Assembly: GCA_024235175.1 (NCBI GenBank)
Contig: JACKMX010000003.1
Location: 248,001 to 312,000, forward strand
From: Chromatiaceae bacterium
GTDB taxonomy: Bacteria > Pseudomonadota > Gammaproteobacteria > Chromatiales > Chromatiaceae
Direction of reading: 5' to 3'
Length of the DNA: 64,000 nt
Below are positions 55,538-64,000 of the stretch, in pieces. Under the pieces are notes generated by a model, which was not told the origin of the DNA, ran no database searches, and worked only from the letters and a program-made list of their open reading frames with translations. Made by a program: the position numbers and the translations under genes. The first letter of the stretch is position 1, and each line of letters opens with the position of its first letter.

Positions 55538-56673
55538 GCGAACATCGGGCATTGAACCGCCGTGTCGTCACCCTCCCGTTCATGCTGCTTGGCGTGCTGT
55601 TTCTCATCGCTCTCTACTACCTGGGTGTGCGTTTCGTCAACGGGATGGGTTTTGTCACCAACCTGAACGGCGGCTATGCCTGGGGTCTCTGGGTGGTCTA
55701 TGACATTGTGATCGGCACCGCGCTTGCCTGCGGCGGCTACGCGCTGGCCGTTGTCGTCTACGTGGCCAATAAGGGCAAGTACCATCCGCTGATGCGTCCT
55801 GCACTGCTGGCGAGTCTTCTGGGGTATGGGCTGGGAGGCTTGGGCGCCTTTATCGACATGGGCCGCTATTGGCAGTTCTACAATATTCTGCTGCCCTGGC
55901 ACATGAACTTCAATGCGGTCATGCTGGAAGTCGGCCTATGCGTGGCTGCCTATATCCTGGTGCTGCTGATCGAGTTTGCTCCGGTCGCACTGGAGAAATT
56001 TGGAAACACCAATCTGCGACAAAAGCTGAACAAGGTACTGTTTTTCTTTATCGCGCTCGGTGTGCTGCTGCCGACCATGCACCAATCATCGCTGGGCTCC
56101 ATGCTGATCGCCATGGGTCATAAGGTGCATCCGCTGTGGCAGACCCTCTATCTGCAGCCCCTGCTGGCGGTGTTGACCGCCTTTACCATGGGCTTCGCCG
56201 TCGTTGTCTTCGAGGCATCCCTCTCCAGCGTCGGTTTTGGCCGGCCTTCCGAGACGCCGCTGCTGAGCGGGCTTGGCAAAGCCATCGTGGGCCTGATCGC
56301 CGTCTATCTGTTGTTTCGCTTTGGGGAAGTGGTTGTGCAGGGAAAGCTGGGGCTGCTGTTCGCGGGTGATCTGGGCAGCCTGATGTTTCTGCTTGAGAGT
56401 GCGCTGTTCATCTACCCCATGGTGGTATTGATGTCGCCGGGTGCCCGAAGCAACAGCCGCTTGCTGCTCTGGTCCGCGGTCTCCATGCTTTTCGCCGGTT
56501 CGCTCTACCGGCTCAACGCCTTCCTGCTTACCTACAATCCGGGTCCCGGTTACAGCTACTTCCCCTCTGTCCCGGAAATCATGGTAACACTCGGTCTGGT
56601 GGCGTTGGAGGTGATGGTCTTTCTGTATGTGGTCAAACGTTTCCCGGTTCTGCATGGCGAGAAGCGGGCGTAA
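55534..56673 (+). CDS. hybB: Hydrogenase integral membrane subunit HybB
   Basis: NrfD/HybB-family membrane subunit, 379 aa, about ten membrane segments, which exchanges electrons between HybA and the quinone pool. Family segments include NGGYAWGLWVVYDIV, PWHMNFNAVMLEVGLC and MHQSSLGSML. No haem-binding pattern was identified, as usual for this family. Translationally coupled to hybA. Confidence 0.95.
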   Translation: MSEHRALNRRVVTLPFMLLGVLFLIALYYLGVRFVNGMGFVTNLNGGYAWGLWVVYDIVIGTALACGGYALAVVVYVANKGKYHPLMRPALLASLLGYGLGGLGAFIDMGRYWQFYNILLPWHMNFNAVMLEVGLCVAAYILVLLIEFAPVALEKFGNTNLRQKLNKVLFFFIALGVLLPTMHQSSLGSMLIAMGHKVHPLWQTLYLQPLLAVLTAFTMGFAVVVFEASLSSVGFGRPSETPLLSGLGKAIVGLIAVYLLFRFGEVVVQGKLGLLFAGDLGSLMFLLESALFIYPMVVLMSPGARSNSRLLLWSAVSMLFAGSLYRLNAFLLTYNPGPGYSYFPSVPEIMVTLGLVALEVMVFLYVVKRFPVLHGEKRA

Positions 56674-56702
56674 TCGAACAACCGATTTGAGGAGAACTTA
56701 TT

Positions 56703-58406
56703 GTGACTACCCGTATTACTGTTGACCCGATTACCCGCATCGAAGGCCACTTGCGAATCGACGTCGAGGTTGACGACGGCAAGGTATCGAAAGCCTGGTC
56801 TTCGGGCCAGATGTGGCGCGGTATCGAGAAGATACTGGTGGGTCGCGATCCCCGCGAAGCCTGGATGTACACCCAGCGCTTCTGCGGTGTCTGCACAACG
56901 GTGCATGCGATCACCTCGGTGAGGGCGGTGGAGAATGCATTGGGACTGGAGGTGCCGGTCAATGCTCAGCTGATCCGCAACATTATCCAGACCGCGCATG
57001 CGATCCAGGATCATATCGTCCATTTTTATCACCTCTCTGCGGTGGACTGGGTGGATGTGGTCTCTGCACTGGACGCCGACCCGGTTGCTGCTGCGAAACT
57101 GGCGGAGAGCCTCTCCGATTGGCCGTTGAACGGTCCGCATGAGATGAAAGCGGTGCAGGAGCGGCTCAAGACCTTCGTCGGTAGCGGTCAACTCGGTCCC
57201 TTCGCCAGCGGGTACTGGGGTCATCCGGCAATGAAGCTGCCGCCCGAGGTTAATCTGCTTGCGGTAGCCCACTATCTTCAGGCGCTGGATGTGCAGAATC
57301 ACGCCAACAAGATCGTTGCTATCCTTGGCGGTAAAACACCCCACATCCAGAACGTTGCGGTTGGGGGTGTCAGCAACTCGATCAATCACGATGCGCCTTC
57401 AGTGTTGAATATCGAGCGCCTGATGCTGATCAAAAACTTTATCGACAAGCTGGAGCAGTTCGTCAAGTCGACCTACCTGACCGATGTGCCAGCAGTGGGC
57501 GCCTTCTACCTCGACTGGGCGGGCATAGGCGGAGGAGTGATGAACTACCTCACGGTTCCGGATTGCCCACAGGACAGCAAGGGGATGCTGTTCGACCTGC
57601 CCGGCGGGTTCATCGAAAACGGCGACCTGGCCTCGATGAAGGCGATCACCGGTTTCAACGACACGTACTTCCGCGATGGCGTGGCAGAAAGTTCGCGTCA
57701 CTCCTGGTATCGGGGTGAGCAGGCGTTGCATCCCTGGGAGGGTGAGACCGAACCCGAATACACCGATTTTCAGGACGACGGGAAGTACTCCTGGGTCAAG
57801 GCGCCGACTTTCTACGGCATGCGTGCCGAAGTAGGCCCGCTGGCGGATGTGCTGGTGGGTGTGGCCAGCGGCAATGAACGTTATAAAAAGTATCTGGGAG
57901 AGGCCATGGAGACGCTCAAGGCGGTTTCACAGAAACCGGATATTCCCCTCGCAGCCGTGCACTCGACTATCGGCCGCCACGCCGCACGGGCGGTGCGCTG
58001 CGCGGTCATGGTGGATACGCTGAAGGATCAGTGGCAGAGGCTGGTGGAGAATATCGGGAGCGGCGACGTGGACACATTCAATGCGCCGGAATTTCCCAAG
58101 GGCGAGATCAGGGGGGTGGGTTTTCACGCTGCGCCACGCGGCACGCTGTCACACTGGGTGGTCATAGCGGATGGCAGGATCAAAAATTATCAGGCGGTGG
58201 TGCCGAGTACCTGGAATGCGGGTCCGCGCGATGCCAATGGTGTCATTGGGCCCTACGAGTCCTCACTGCTCGACAATCCGGTAGTGGATCCGGAGAGGCC
58301 GCTGGAGGTGCTGCGCACGGTTCATTCGTTCGATCCCTGTATTGCATGCGCTATCCATATGGTCGATACCGAACAGCGTGAGATCGTTCAGGTGAAAGTG
58401 CTCTAA
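56703..58406 (+). CDS. hybC: [NiFe]-hydrogenase large subunit (HybC type)
   Basis: Catalytic subunit with the Ni-Fe(CN)2CO site. GTG start at 56703; 567 aa, exactly the E. coli HybC length. The nickel ligands are Cys61 and Cys64 (RFCGVCTTVH) and Cys546 and Cys549 (DPCIACAIH). The 15-residue tail after His552 is removed by the HybD protease during maturation. All ligands are present, so the active site should be normal. The gene order small subunit-HybA-HybB-large subunit marks a Hyd-2 (Hyb) type enzyme. Confidence 0.98.
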   Translation: MTTRITVDPITRIEGHLRIDVEVDDGKVSKAWSSGQMWRGIEKILVGRDPREAWMYTQRFCGVCTTVHAITSVRAVENALGLEVPVNAQLIRNIIQTAHAIQDHIVHFYHLSAVDWVDVVSALDADPVAAAKLAESLSDWPLNGPHEMKAVQERLKTFVGSGQLGPFASGYWGHPAMKLPPEVNLLAVAHYLQALDVQNHANKIVAILGGKTPHIQNVAVGGVSNSINHDAPSVLNIERLMLIKNFIDKLEQFVKSTYLTDVPAVGAFYLDWAGIGGGVMNYLTVPDCPQDSKGMLFDLPGGFIENGDLASMKAITGFNDTYFRDGVAESSRHSWYRGEQALHPWEGETEPEYTDFQDDGKYSWVKAPTFYGMRAEVGPLADVLVGVASGNERYKKYLGEAMETLKAVSQKPDIPLAAVHSTIGRHAARAVRCAVMVDTLKDQWQRLVENIGSGDVDTFNAPEFPKGEIRGVGFHAAPRGTLSHWVVIADGRIKNYQAVVPSTWNAGPRDANGVIGPYESSLLDNPVVDPERPLEVLRTVHSFDPCIACAIHMVDTEQREIVQVKVL

Positions 58407-58453
58407 GGTTTGTCAAAGGTGCCCAATTGGCATCGCCCGAATCGGAAAACCGG

Positions 58454-58477
58454 GGTTCCATTAAGAGGTTCCATTAA
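58454..58477 (+). repeat. Short direct repeat before hybD
   Basis: GGTTCCATTAA occurs at 58454 and again at 58467, a 13-base period. The second copy carries the GAGG ribosome-binding site region directly before the hybD ATG. Confidence 0.6.
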
Positions 58478-59032
58478 ATGGGTGGTTCAAACAAAAACGT
58501 ATTGATCATCGGTATGGGCAATGTACTGATGCAGGATGAAGGTGTCGGCGTAAGAACCGTGGAGGAGTTGGAGTGCCGGTATGAGATTCCCGATGGAGTG
58601 ACGGTAATCGATGGCGGGACCACCGGTATGGAACTGTTCGAGCCGATTCGCCACTGCGATTATCTTATCGTTGCCGATGCGGTCAATACCGGCGACCCTT
58701 CCGGCAGTGTCGTGAGAATTGTCAATGACGGGATTCCCGCGTTTTTCCAGACTAAGCTTTCCAATCATCAATTGGGGCTGTCCGATCTACTGGCACTACT
58801 GACATTGAAGGGTGAGTTGCCGAAGCACATCGCGATTATTGGTATGGTGCCTTACTCGCTGGAGAACCGTCTCGGACTCACCCCGGAATCGACTGCCGGT
58901 CTGGATCGCATGGTGGAGATGGTCGTGGCTGAGCTTTGTGGTCTGGGGATCCAACCGAGGAAACGTGAGAGATTCCTCACCGGAAGCTGGAGGAGAGAGG
59001 CCGATAGGGAGGCGGTCGCCGAATGTGCATAG
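58478..59032 (+). CDS. hybD: Hydrogenase maturation endopeptidase HybD
   Basis: Nickel-dependent protease that clips the C-terminus of the large subunit once the metal is inserted. It has 184 aa. The motif GMGNVLMQDEGVG holds Glu21; Asp67 (VADAVN) and His97 (SNHQ) complete the three nickel-sensing ligands known from E. coli HybD. It follows hybC by 71 bases and overlaps the next gene by 10. Confidence 0.95.
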   Translation: MGGSNKNVLIIGMGNVLMQDEGVGVRTVEELECRYEIPDGVTVIDGGTTGMELFEPIRHCDYLIVADAVNTGDPSGSVVRIVNDGIPAFFQTKLSNHQLGLSDLLALLTLKGELPKHIAIIGMVPYSLENRLGLTPESTAGLDRMVEMVVAELCGLGIQPRKRERFLTGSWRREADREAVAECA

Positions 59033-59319
59033 GCATTCCGGTGCGAGTGGTCGAGAGCGGTGAATTCATCTCGCTCTGCGAGGGCCGGTACGGCCGGGAG
59101 AGGGTTAATATGATGCTGGTCGGGCAGCAGCCCGAAGGCACATGGCTGCTCAACTTTCTCGGATCCGCGCGGGAGGTTATCAGTGAGCGGGACGCGATAT
59201 ATATCAACAAGGCGCTGGATGGACTCACCGCCATCATGCATGGTGAATCCGATCTGGATATGGACAGCCACTTTCCTGATATAGGTGCGGCACGAGTCGT
59301 ACCGACTACCGGAGGATGA
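59023..59319 (+). CDS. hupF: HypC/HupF-family chaperone (HybG-like)
   Basis: A 98-aa HypC-family protein starting MCIGIPVRVVE; Cys2 becomes the functional N-terminus that carries the Fe(CN)2CO group or contacts the large subunit. It is longer than HypC (77 aa) by a C-terminal extension, as in HupF. It overlaps hybD by 10 bases and is the second HypC-type gene in the cluster, possibly specialised for HybC. Confidence 0.9.
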   Translation: MCIGIPVRVVESGEFISLCEGRYGRERVNMMLVGQQPEGTWLLNFLGSAREVISERDAIYINKALDGLTAIMHGESDLDMDSHFPDIGAARVVPTTGG

Positions 59320-59325
59320 TATCCG

Positions 59326-59940
59326 ATGATGCAACCTGAACAGGCCGCGATCCTGATTGAACAGGTATTCACCCGCATTCTGCATGAACAGATGGCGGGT
59401 ATACCTATACTCAACAACAGACTCAGGGTGGAGACTGTTGGATTCCGGATCTACCAGGGGCGCTGTGTGGGTGTGCTGATCACACCCTGGCTGATGTGCC
59501 TGGTTATGCTGCCTGCTGAGGGTGAGGAGTGGGGCGACCTGAAACTGGGCAGTAAACAGGAGTACAGGTTTCCGGCCAACAGTTTCAGATTCATGCTTAA
59601 CCGTGTTGACGGCATCGGTTGCTACAACTCCTATTCGCTCCACTCGCCCATGCATGAGTTTCACTCCCAGGAGCACGCCGTGGCGGCAGCGGAGAACTTT
59701 ATGCAGACACTTATGGTGGAAGTGAAGAGTGCGGAACAGAATATTCCGGATGAGGCGTTGCTGGGGCGTATTTTGCAAGGTGAGGAGGCGGCTGATCTAA
59801 GCAGGTTCGAAACCATCGGGTCTGTGGCGGCAGAGGGTTGCTCCAATACCGTAAAAGATAAAGTTTCCGGAGCGGGTGGCGGAATCTCCCGACGTGATTT
59901 GCTGCGTGGCGGTTTTACAAGCGATGGACGGAATGGTTGA
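59326..59940 (+). CDS. hybE: Hydrogenase assembly chaperone HybE (HupJ-like)
   Basis: HybE proteins bind the small-subunit precursor and delay Tat export until maturation is complete. It has 204 aa; TPWLMCLVMLP and FPANSFRFMLNRVDGIG match the family core (first ~150 residues). The C-terminal extension ends in SRRDLLRGGF, which resembles a Tat consensus although it is not at the N-terminus. Two consecutive ATGs (59326, 59329) are possible starts. 6 bases after hupF. Confidence 0.9.
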   Translation: MMQPEQAAILIEQVFTRILHEQMAGIPILNNRLRVETVGFRIYQGRCVGVLITPWLMCLVMLPAEGEEWGDLKLGSKQEYRFPANSFRFMLNRVDGIGCYNSYSLHSPMHEFHSQEHAVAAAENFMQTLMVEVKSAEQNIPDEALLGRILQGEEAADLSRFETIGSVAAEGCSNTVKDKVSGAGGGISRRDLLRGGFTSDGRNG

Positions 59941-59996
59941 TACAGGATATCAGGGCGCCCCTTCGATTATTTTGATGTATTCAAGGGCGCTCTGAA

Positions 59997-60674
59997 ATGA
60001 CCGGCCTGCTGCTGATGGGACTGCTGATCGGAATGCGCCATGCACTGGAAGCGGATCATGTTGCCGCCCTTGTTTCCCTGGGAAGGAGCAATTATTCGGT
60101 TGGATATAACATCAGGCAAGGCGTGGTTTGGGGGCTTGGGCACAGCATCACCTTGTTTCTGTTCGGCTCTGGCGCGATTTTGATCGGATCTGCCATGCCA
60201 CAGCGGCTGGCTGCCGGTCTCGAGTGTGCGGTCGGAATCATGCTGATTTTACTTGGCGCGGATCTTCTGCGCCGACTTGTTGTAGAACGCGTCCATTTCG
60301 ATCTTCCTGATCCCGCTGGAGCCGGCAGCAGGAGCCAGGCCGGGAGTCAGGATCATCGGCCTGCGGAGGCATTTCCGGTTCGGGCGCTGCTGGTGGGTTT
60401 GATGCACGGTATGGCGGGATCCGCCGCGTTGATCGTACTGACGTTGCAAAGGGTTGATTCGCCTCTGGCGGCCATGCTCTACATACTTTTATTCGGAATA
60501 GGTTCTATGTTTGGGATGGCACTTGTTTCGGCCATTATCGCGTTCCCGCTGCGCCGCCTGGAAAACCGGCCCGCCTGGCTAGGCAAGGGTTTTCGATTGG
60601 TTGTCGGGTCAGCAACCACCCTGCTGGGTTTGACGGTTGTATATCAAAGCCATGTTGCACTGATGATCACTTGA
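59997..60674 (+). CDS. Putative nickel permease (NicO/UreH-like)
   Basis: A 225-aa membrane protein, about six segments. GMRHALEADHVAALVSL resembles the HxxxxDH signature of nickel/cobalt permeases (NicO/UreH type), with a second conserved segment GLMHGMAGSAALI. A short charged loop (residues ~100-125) separates the halves. Its place between the hyb and hyp genes suggests it supplies nickel for the enzyme. Specificity is inferred from position and motif, not shown. Confidence 0.8.
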   Translation: MTGLLLMGLLIGMRHALEADHVAALVSLGRSNYSVGYNIRQGVVWGLGHSITLFLFGSGAILIGSAMPQRLAAGLECAVGIMLILLGADLLRRLVVERVHFDLPDPAGAGSRSQAGSQDHRPAEAFPVRALLVGLMHGMAGSAALIVLTLQRVDSPLAAMLYILLFGIGSMFGMALVSAIIAFPLRRLENRPAWLGKGFRLVVGSATTLLGLTVVYQSHVALMIT

Positions 60675-60798
60675 CTCAGAGCGGGTTTGAATACCGGTCG
60701 AAGCGGTTATTCTGAAAGCAAACATTCCATATATGGTCTAATCTGGTTACTTAGGTTTCAATTTGCTCTCATAATTGCTGACCGCTGGAAGCTTGAAT

Positions 60799-61140
60799 AT
60801 GCACGAGGTCTCCTTATGCGAGTCCATCCTCCAGGTGATGGAGCAGAGCGCTGCGAGTCAGGGCTATACCCGGGTGAACAGCGTATGGCTGGAGATAGGT
60901 CAGCTCTCCGGGGTGGATTTAGAGGCGATGCGCTTCGGTTTCGAGGTGGTCACCCGGGGTTCGCTGGCGGACGGGGCCAGCTTGGAGATTGTACAAATAC
61001 CGGGAGAAGCCTGGTGTATGAAATGTGCAAAAACGGTACCCGTGAAACAGCGTTTCGATGAGTGCCCCTATTGCGGCAGTTACCAACTGCAGGTGACAGG
61101 AGGCGAAGAGCTGCGGGTTAAAGAACTGGAAGTGGATTGA
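60799..61140 (+). CDS. hypA: Hydrogenase nickel-insertion protein HypA
   Basis: Nickel chaperone for the large subunit, working with HypB. The ATG at 60799 gives 113 aa starting MHEVSL; the nickel site is the N-terminus with His2 and Glu3, so this start is essential. The zinc ribbon uses Cys73, Cys76, Cys89 and Cys92. The open frame extends 8 codons upstream but would bury His2. 124 bases after the permease; 12 bases before hypB. Confidence 0.95.
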   Translation: MHEVSLCESILQVMEQSAASQGYTRVNSVWLEIGQLSGVDLEAMRFGFEVVTRGSLADGASLEIVQIPGEAWCMKCAKTVPVKQRFDECPYCGSYQLQVTGGEELRVKELEVD

Positions 61141-61152
61141 GAGGATAGCGGC

Positions 61153-62037
61153 ATGTGTACGGTATGCGGATGCGGTGAGGGAGAGGCGAAAATTGAAGGT
61201 CAGGATCATGGCCATGACCATGATCACCCGCACGTGCACCAGCACCCGCACGAGCACAGCCACACGCACGGGCATGATCACGGACACCGGCATCACTACG
61301 GGCAAGGTCCGGCCCATGCGCATGCGCCTGGCATGAGCCAGAGTCGCATGGTGCAGATTGAGCAGGATATCCTAAGCAAGAACAACGAGTACGCAGCAGC
61401 CAACCGGCGTTTTTTCTCGGATCACGGTATCCTCGCACTCAATCTTGTATCGAGTCCCGGTTCGGGCAAGACGATGCTGCTGACCCGTACGATAAATGAG
61501 CTGAAAAGCGAGCTGGAGCTGAGTGTGATCGAGGGGGATCAGCAAACCGTCAACGACGCCGAGCGCATCCGTGCCACCGGTGTGCAGGCGCTGCAGATCA
61601 ATACCGGCAAGGGATGTCACCTGGATGGGCATATGGTGGGGCACGCCATGCACAGTCTGAAGCCGGCGGATGGCAGCGTATTGTTCATTGAGAATGTCGG
61701 TAATCTGGTCTGCCCGGCGGCTTTCGATCTTGGAGAGGCGCACAAGGTTGCGATCCTCTCAGTCACCGAGGGAGAGGACAAGCCGATCAAATACCCCGAC
61801 ATGTTTCACGCATCGGACCTGATGATCCTGAATAAGACGGATCTGCTTCCGTACCTCGATTTTGATGTGGAAAGGTGTATCGAATACGCACGCCGGGTCA
61901 ATCCGGGTATACGTGTTCTGCAGCTGTCGGCCAAGAGCGGCGAGGGAATCCAGGGCTGGTACCAATGGATCAGGGCAGCCCGCCAGCTGGTGCTGACCGA
62001 TCATCCCGAGCTGGGGGCTTCCGGGCTATGTGCCTAG
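61153..62037 (+). CDS. hypB: Hydrogenase nickel-insertion GTPase HypB
   Basis: GTPase that loads nickel with HypA. It has 294 aa. The N-terminus has the CxxCxC-type high-affinity site (Cys2, Cys5, Cys7), then a histidine-rich stretch with 18 His between residues 19 and 57, expected to store nickel. The GTPase domain has Walker A SSPGSGKT (100-107), IENVGNLVCP and NKTDLLP (NKxD). Overlaps hypC by 10 bases. Confidence 0.97.
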   Translation: MCTVCGCGEGEAKIEGQDHGHDHDHPHVHQHPHEHSHTHGHDHGHRHHYGQGPAHAHAPGMSQSRMVQIEQDILSKNNEYAAANRRFFSDHGILALNLVSSPGSGKTMLLTRTINELKSELELSVIEGDQQTVNDAERIRATGVQALQINTGKGCHLDGHMVGHAMHSLKPADGSVLFIENVGNLVCPAAFDLGEAHKVAILSVTEGEDKPIKYPDMFHASDLMILNKTDLLPYLDFDVERCIEYARRVNPGIRVLQLSAKSGEGIQGWYQWIRAARQLVLTDHPELGASGLCA

Positions 62038-62261
62038 CCCTTCCGGCGCGTGTGGTATCCGTCGATCAGGCTGGGGATATGGCGCTGGTCGAACTCGACG
62101 GTGTCCGCAAGGAGGTATCCCTGGCGCTTGTGGATGATGTCGAAGAGAATGACTTCGTATTGATCCATGTCGGTTATGCGCTCAATAAGGTAAGCGAAGA
62201 GGAGGCGCGACTGACGCTTGAGCTTTTTGCTCAGGCAGGCCTGACAGGGGCGCCCTCGTGA
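62028..62261 (+). CDS. hypC: Hydrogenase maturation factor HypC
   Basis: 77-aa chaperone starting MCLALPARVVSVD; Cys2 carries the iron cyanide group with HypD. The start at 62028 is fixed by this motif, although the frame extends upstream inside hypB. It overlaps hypB by 10 bases and hypD by 4 (GTGA). Confidence 0.96.
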   Translation: MCLALPARVVSVDQAGDMALVELDGVRKEVSLALVDDVEENDFVLIHVGYALNKVSEEEARLTLELFAQAGLTGAPS

Positions 62262-63406
62262 AATATGTGAGCGAGTTTCGCCAGCAGTCGCTGGCGCGGC
62301 AGCTTTCGGCGGCCATAGCAGCCGAAGTGAAGCCGCAGCGCCGCTACAATCTGATGGAGTTCTGCGGCGGACATACTCACGCCATTTTTCGCTACGGGGT
62401 GCAGGAGCTGATGCCGGACAACGTCAGCTTCGTGCATGGCCCGGGTTGCCCGGTCTGCGTGCTGCCGATCGGCCGGATCGATAGTGCGATTCATCTGCTG
62501 GAAGCCAAGGATGTCACTCTTGTTACCTACGGGGATCTGTTGCGGGTGCCGGCCAGTGGCCGCAAAAGCCTGCTTAAGGTAAAGGCGGCAGGTGCTGATG
62601 TGCGCATGGTTTACTCGACCCGGGATGCCCTGAAAATCGCACGGGAGAATCCACAGCGGCAAGTGGTTTTTTTCGCGATCGGTTTTGAGACCACAACACC
62701 GCCGACAGCGGTGGCTATCAGGCAGGCACAGGCGGAGGGGTTGGAGAATTTCAGCGTCTTCTGCAACCATGTGCTGACACCCGCGGCGATCCAGAATATT
62801 CTGGAGTCGCCCGAAGTGCGCGAGTTGGGAAGCGTCTCCATAGATGGCTTTTTCGGCCCCTCCCACGTCAGTTCGGTCATCGGCAGCCAGCCCTACGAGT
62901 TCTTCGCCGAGGAGTATCAGAAGCCGGTGGTGATCGCAGGTTTCGAGCCTCTGGATGTGATGCAATCCACGCTTATGCTGGTGCGCCAGATAAACAGTGG
63001 GCGGCATGAAGTTGAGAATGAGTACACCCGGGTCGTCACCCGAGAAGGCAACGTCAAGGCCCAGAATCTGGTGGCCGAGGTGTTGGAGCTGCGCCGCAGC
63101 TTCGAGTGGCGAGGATTGGGGCTGGTTCCTTACAGTGCGTTAAAAATAAAACAGCGGTACGCACAATTTGATGCTGAGCGGCGCTTTGATATTCCGGTCT
63201 CAACTGCACGGGATGTCAGCGGATGTGAATGTCCGGCCATTCTTCGCGGTGCGAAACGCCCCACCGATTGCAAACTCTTCGGTAGTGTCTGCGTTCCGGA
63301 GAATCCGATGGGCTCCTGCATGGTTTCATCCGAAGGCGCCTGTGCCGCCTATTGGAGTTACGACCGTTTTCGCAATCCCGATGCATCCGACAATGCCGTT
63401 GCCTGA
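62258..63406 (+). CDS. hypD: Hydrogenase maturation factor HypD
   Basis: Scaffold for Fe(CN)2CO assembly. It has 382 aa and a GTG start at 62258. FCGGHTH (Cys36), GPGCPVC (Cys64 and Cys67) and IGFETTTPPTA are intact, and the C-terminal [4Fe-4S] cysteines (CECP, CKLFGSVC, CMVSSEGAC) are present. Followed after 48 bases by hypE. Confidence 0.97.
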   Translation: MKYVSEFRQQSLARQLSAAIAAEVKPQRRYNLMEFCGGHTHAIFRYGVQELMPDNVSFVHGPGCPVCVLPIGRIDSAIHLLEAKDVTLVTYGDLLRVPASGRKSLLKVKAAGADVRMVYSTRDALKIARENPQRQVVFFAIGFETTTPPTAVAIRQAQAEGLENFSVFCNHVLTPAAIQNILESPEVRELGSVSIDGFFGPSHVSSVIGSQPYEFFAEEYQKPVVIAGFEPLDVMQSTLMLVRQINSGRHEVENEYTRVVTREGNVKAQNLVAEVLELRRSFEWRGLGLVPYSALKIKQRYAQFDAERRFDIPVSTARDVSGCECPAILRGAKRPTDCKLFGSVCVPENPMGSCMVSSEGACAAYWSYDRFRNPDASDNAVA

Positions 63407-63454
63407 TACGCTGGCGGCAGATGTTTCTTGCCTATTTGCCGTTGGTAACAACAG

Positions 63455-64000
63455 ATGCCAGAAAGATTTCCGTTACGACTGAATATCAAGCAGGGTTTGG
63501 TGGACATGACCCACGGCAGCGGTGGGCGCGCCATGGCGCAACTTATTCAGGATCTGTTCGTCAGGCATTTGGACAATGACCTGCTGCGCCAGGCGAACGA
63601 CCAGGCCATGTTTGAAGTCCCGGCCGGCCGCATGGTGATGAGCACCGACGGACATGTGATATCGCCGTTGTTTTTCCCCGGCGGTGACATCGGCTCGCTC
63701 GCCATTCACGGCACCATAAACGATGTGGCTATGTCCGGCGCCAGGCCACTCTATCTTGCCGCGGGTTTTATTCTGGAGGAGGGATTCCCGTTGGCCGATC
63801 TGGAGCGCGTGGTTGCCAGCATGAGCCTGGCTGCAGCCAAGGCAGGTGTGCCAGTGATCACCGGCGATACCAAAGTGGTGGAGAAAGGCAAGGGCGATGG
63901 AATCTTCATCACCACGACGGGCATCGGCCTGGTGCCGGAGGGAGTAAACATTTCCGGTGACAGGGCAAAGCCGGGAGACGCCATTCTGGTCAGCGGCACC
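63455..64000 (+). CDS. hypE: Hydrogenase maturation factor HypE (3' truncated by window)
   Basis: HypE dehydrates the thiocarbamoyl group passed from HypF to form the cyanide ligand. The frame is open to the right edge; about 182 of the usual ~340 residues are visible, so the C-terminal PRIC-type cysteine is outside. Seen: MTHGSGGRAMAQL, STDGHVISPLFFPGGDIG, VAMSGARPLYLAAGFILEEG and ITGDTKVV. The ATG at 63455 is first in frame after a stop; ATG at 63506, next to the conserved region, is an alternative. Confidence 0.95.
   Translation, partial: MPERFPLRLNIKQGLVDMTHGSGGRAMAQLIQDLFVRHLDNDLLRQANDQAMFEVPAGRMVMSTDGHVISPLFFPGGDIGSLAIHGTINDVAMSGARPLYLAAGFILEEGFPLADLERVVASMSLAAAKAGVPVITGDTKVVEKGKGDGIFITTTGIGLVPEGVNISGDRAKPGDAILVSGT

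Noticed and set aside
60750..60766. Sigma-54-like GG...GC upstream of hypA
   Set aside because: Spacing between GG and GC is 9, not the required 10, bases.

Overview
The window comes from a gammaproteobacterium. Beta, beta', EF-G, EF-Tu and the ribosomal proteins match the E. coli types closely in length and motif. The rpoBC-str-S10-spc-alpha gene order is the standard one, and the uvrA / YajR-like MFS / ssb arrangement also occurs in Pseudomonas. A Hyb-type uptake hydrogenase with a sigma-54 promoter and a very PAS-rich kinase set would fit an environmental, possibly sulfur-oxidising or symbiotic, relative of the Chromatiales. That placement is inference; no 16S gene is present to settle it.

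Region 1 (1-26.3 kb, plus strand) is the transcription/translation core: rpoB (5' end cut by the window), rpoC, rpsL, rpsG, fusA, tuf, the S10 operon (rpsJ to rpsQ), the spc operon (rplN to rpmJ) and the alpha operon (rpsM to rplQ), closed by an intrinsic terminator near 26.24 kb. A strong sigma-70 promoter (8003-8031) drives the str part. No gene is missing from the standard order, and rpmJ (37 aa) is present.

Region 2 (26.3-31.3 kb) holds a minus-strand CUT1-type ABC importer (lipoprotein binding protein, two permeases, ATPase) and a divergent S-adenosylmethionine hydrolase-type gene (DUF62).

Region 3 (31.4-46.9 kb, all minus) is a block of seven signalling genes: four large PAS-containing histidine kinases (two of them hybrids, one with two HPt domains, one with a MASE1 membrane sensor), an HD-GYP response regulator, a receiver fused to an RsbW-like ATPase, and a stand-alone receiver. 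No DNA-binding output domain is present. A run of five adjacent hairpins lies inside the block at 35.0-35.15 kb.

Region 4 (47.2-53.1 kb) has uvrA, a yajR-like MFS gene, ssb, a heptamer tandem repeat, a REP-like palindrome and a DMT/EamA exporter.

Region 5 (53.3-64 kb, plus) is a [NiFe]-hydrogenase locus in the order hybO-hybA-hybB-hybC-hybD-hupF/hybG-hybE, a putative nickel permease, then hypA-hypB-hypC-hypD-hypE (hypE runs off the right edge). A near-consensus sigma-54 promoter precedes hybO. The small subunit lacks one expected proximal-cluster cysteine (CxxP instead of CxxC), which is the most unusual protein-level observation in the window.
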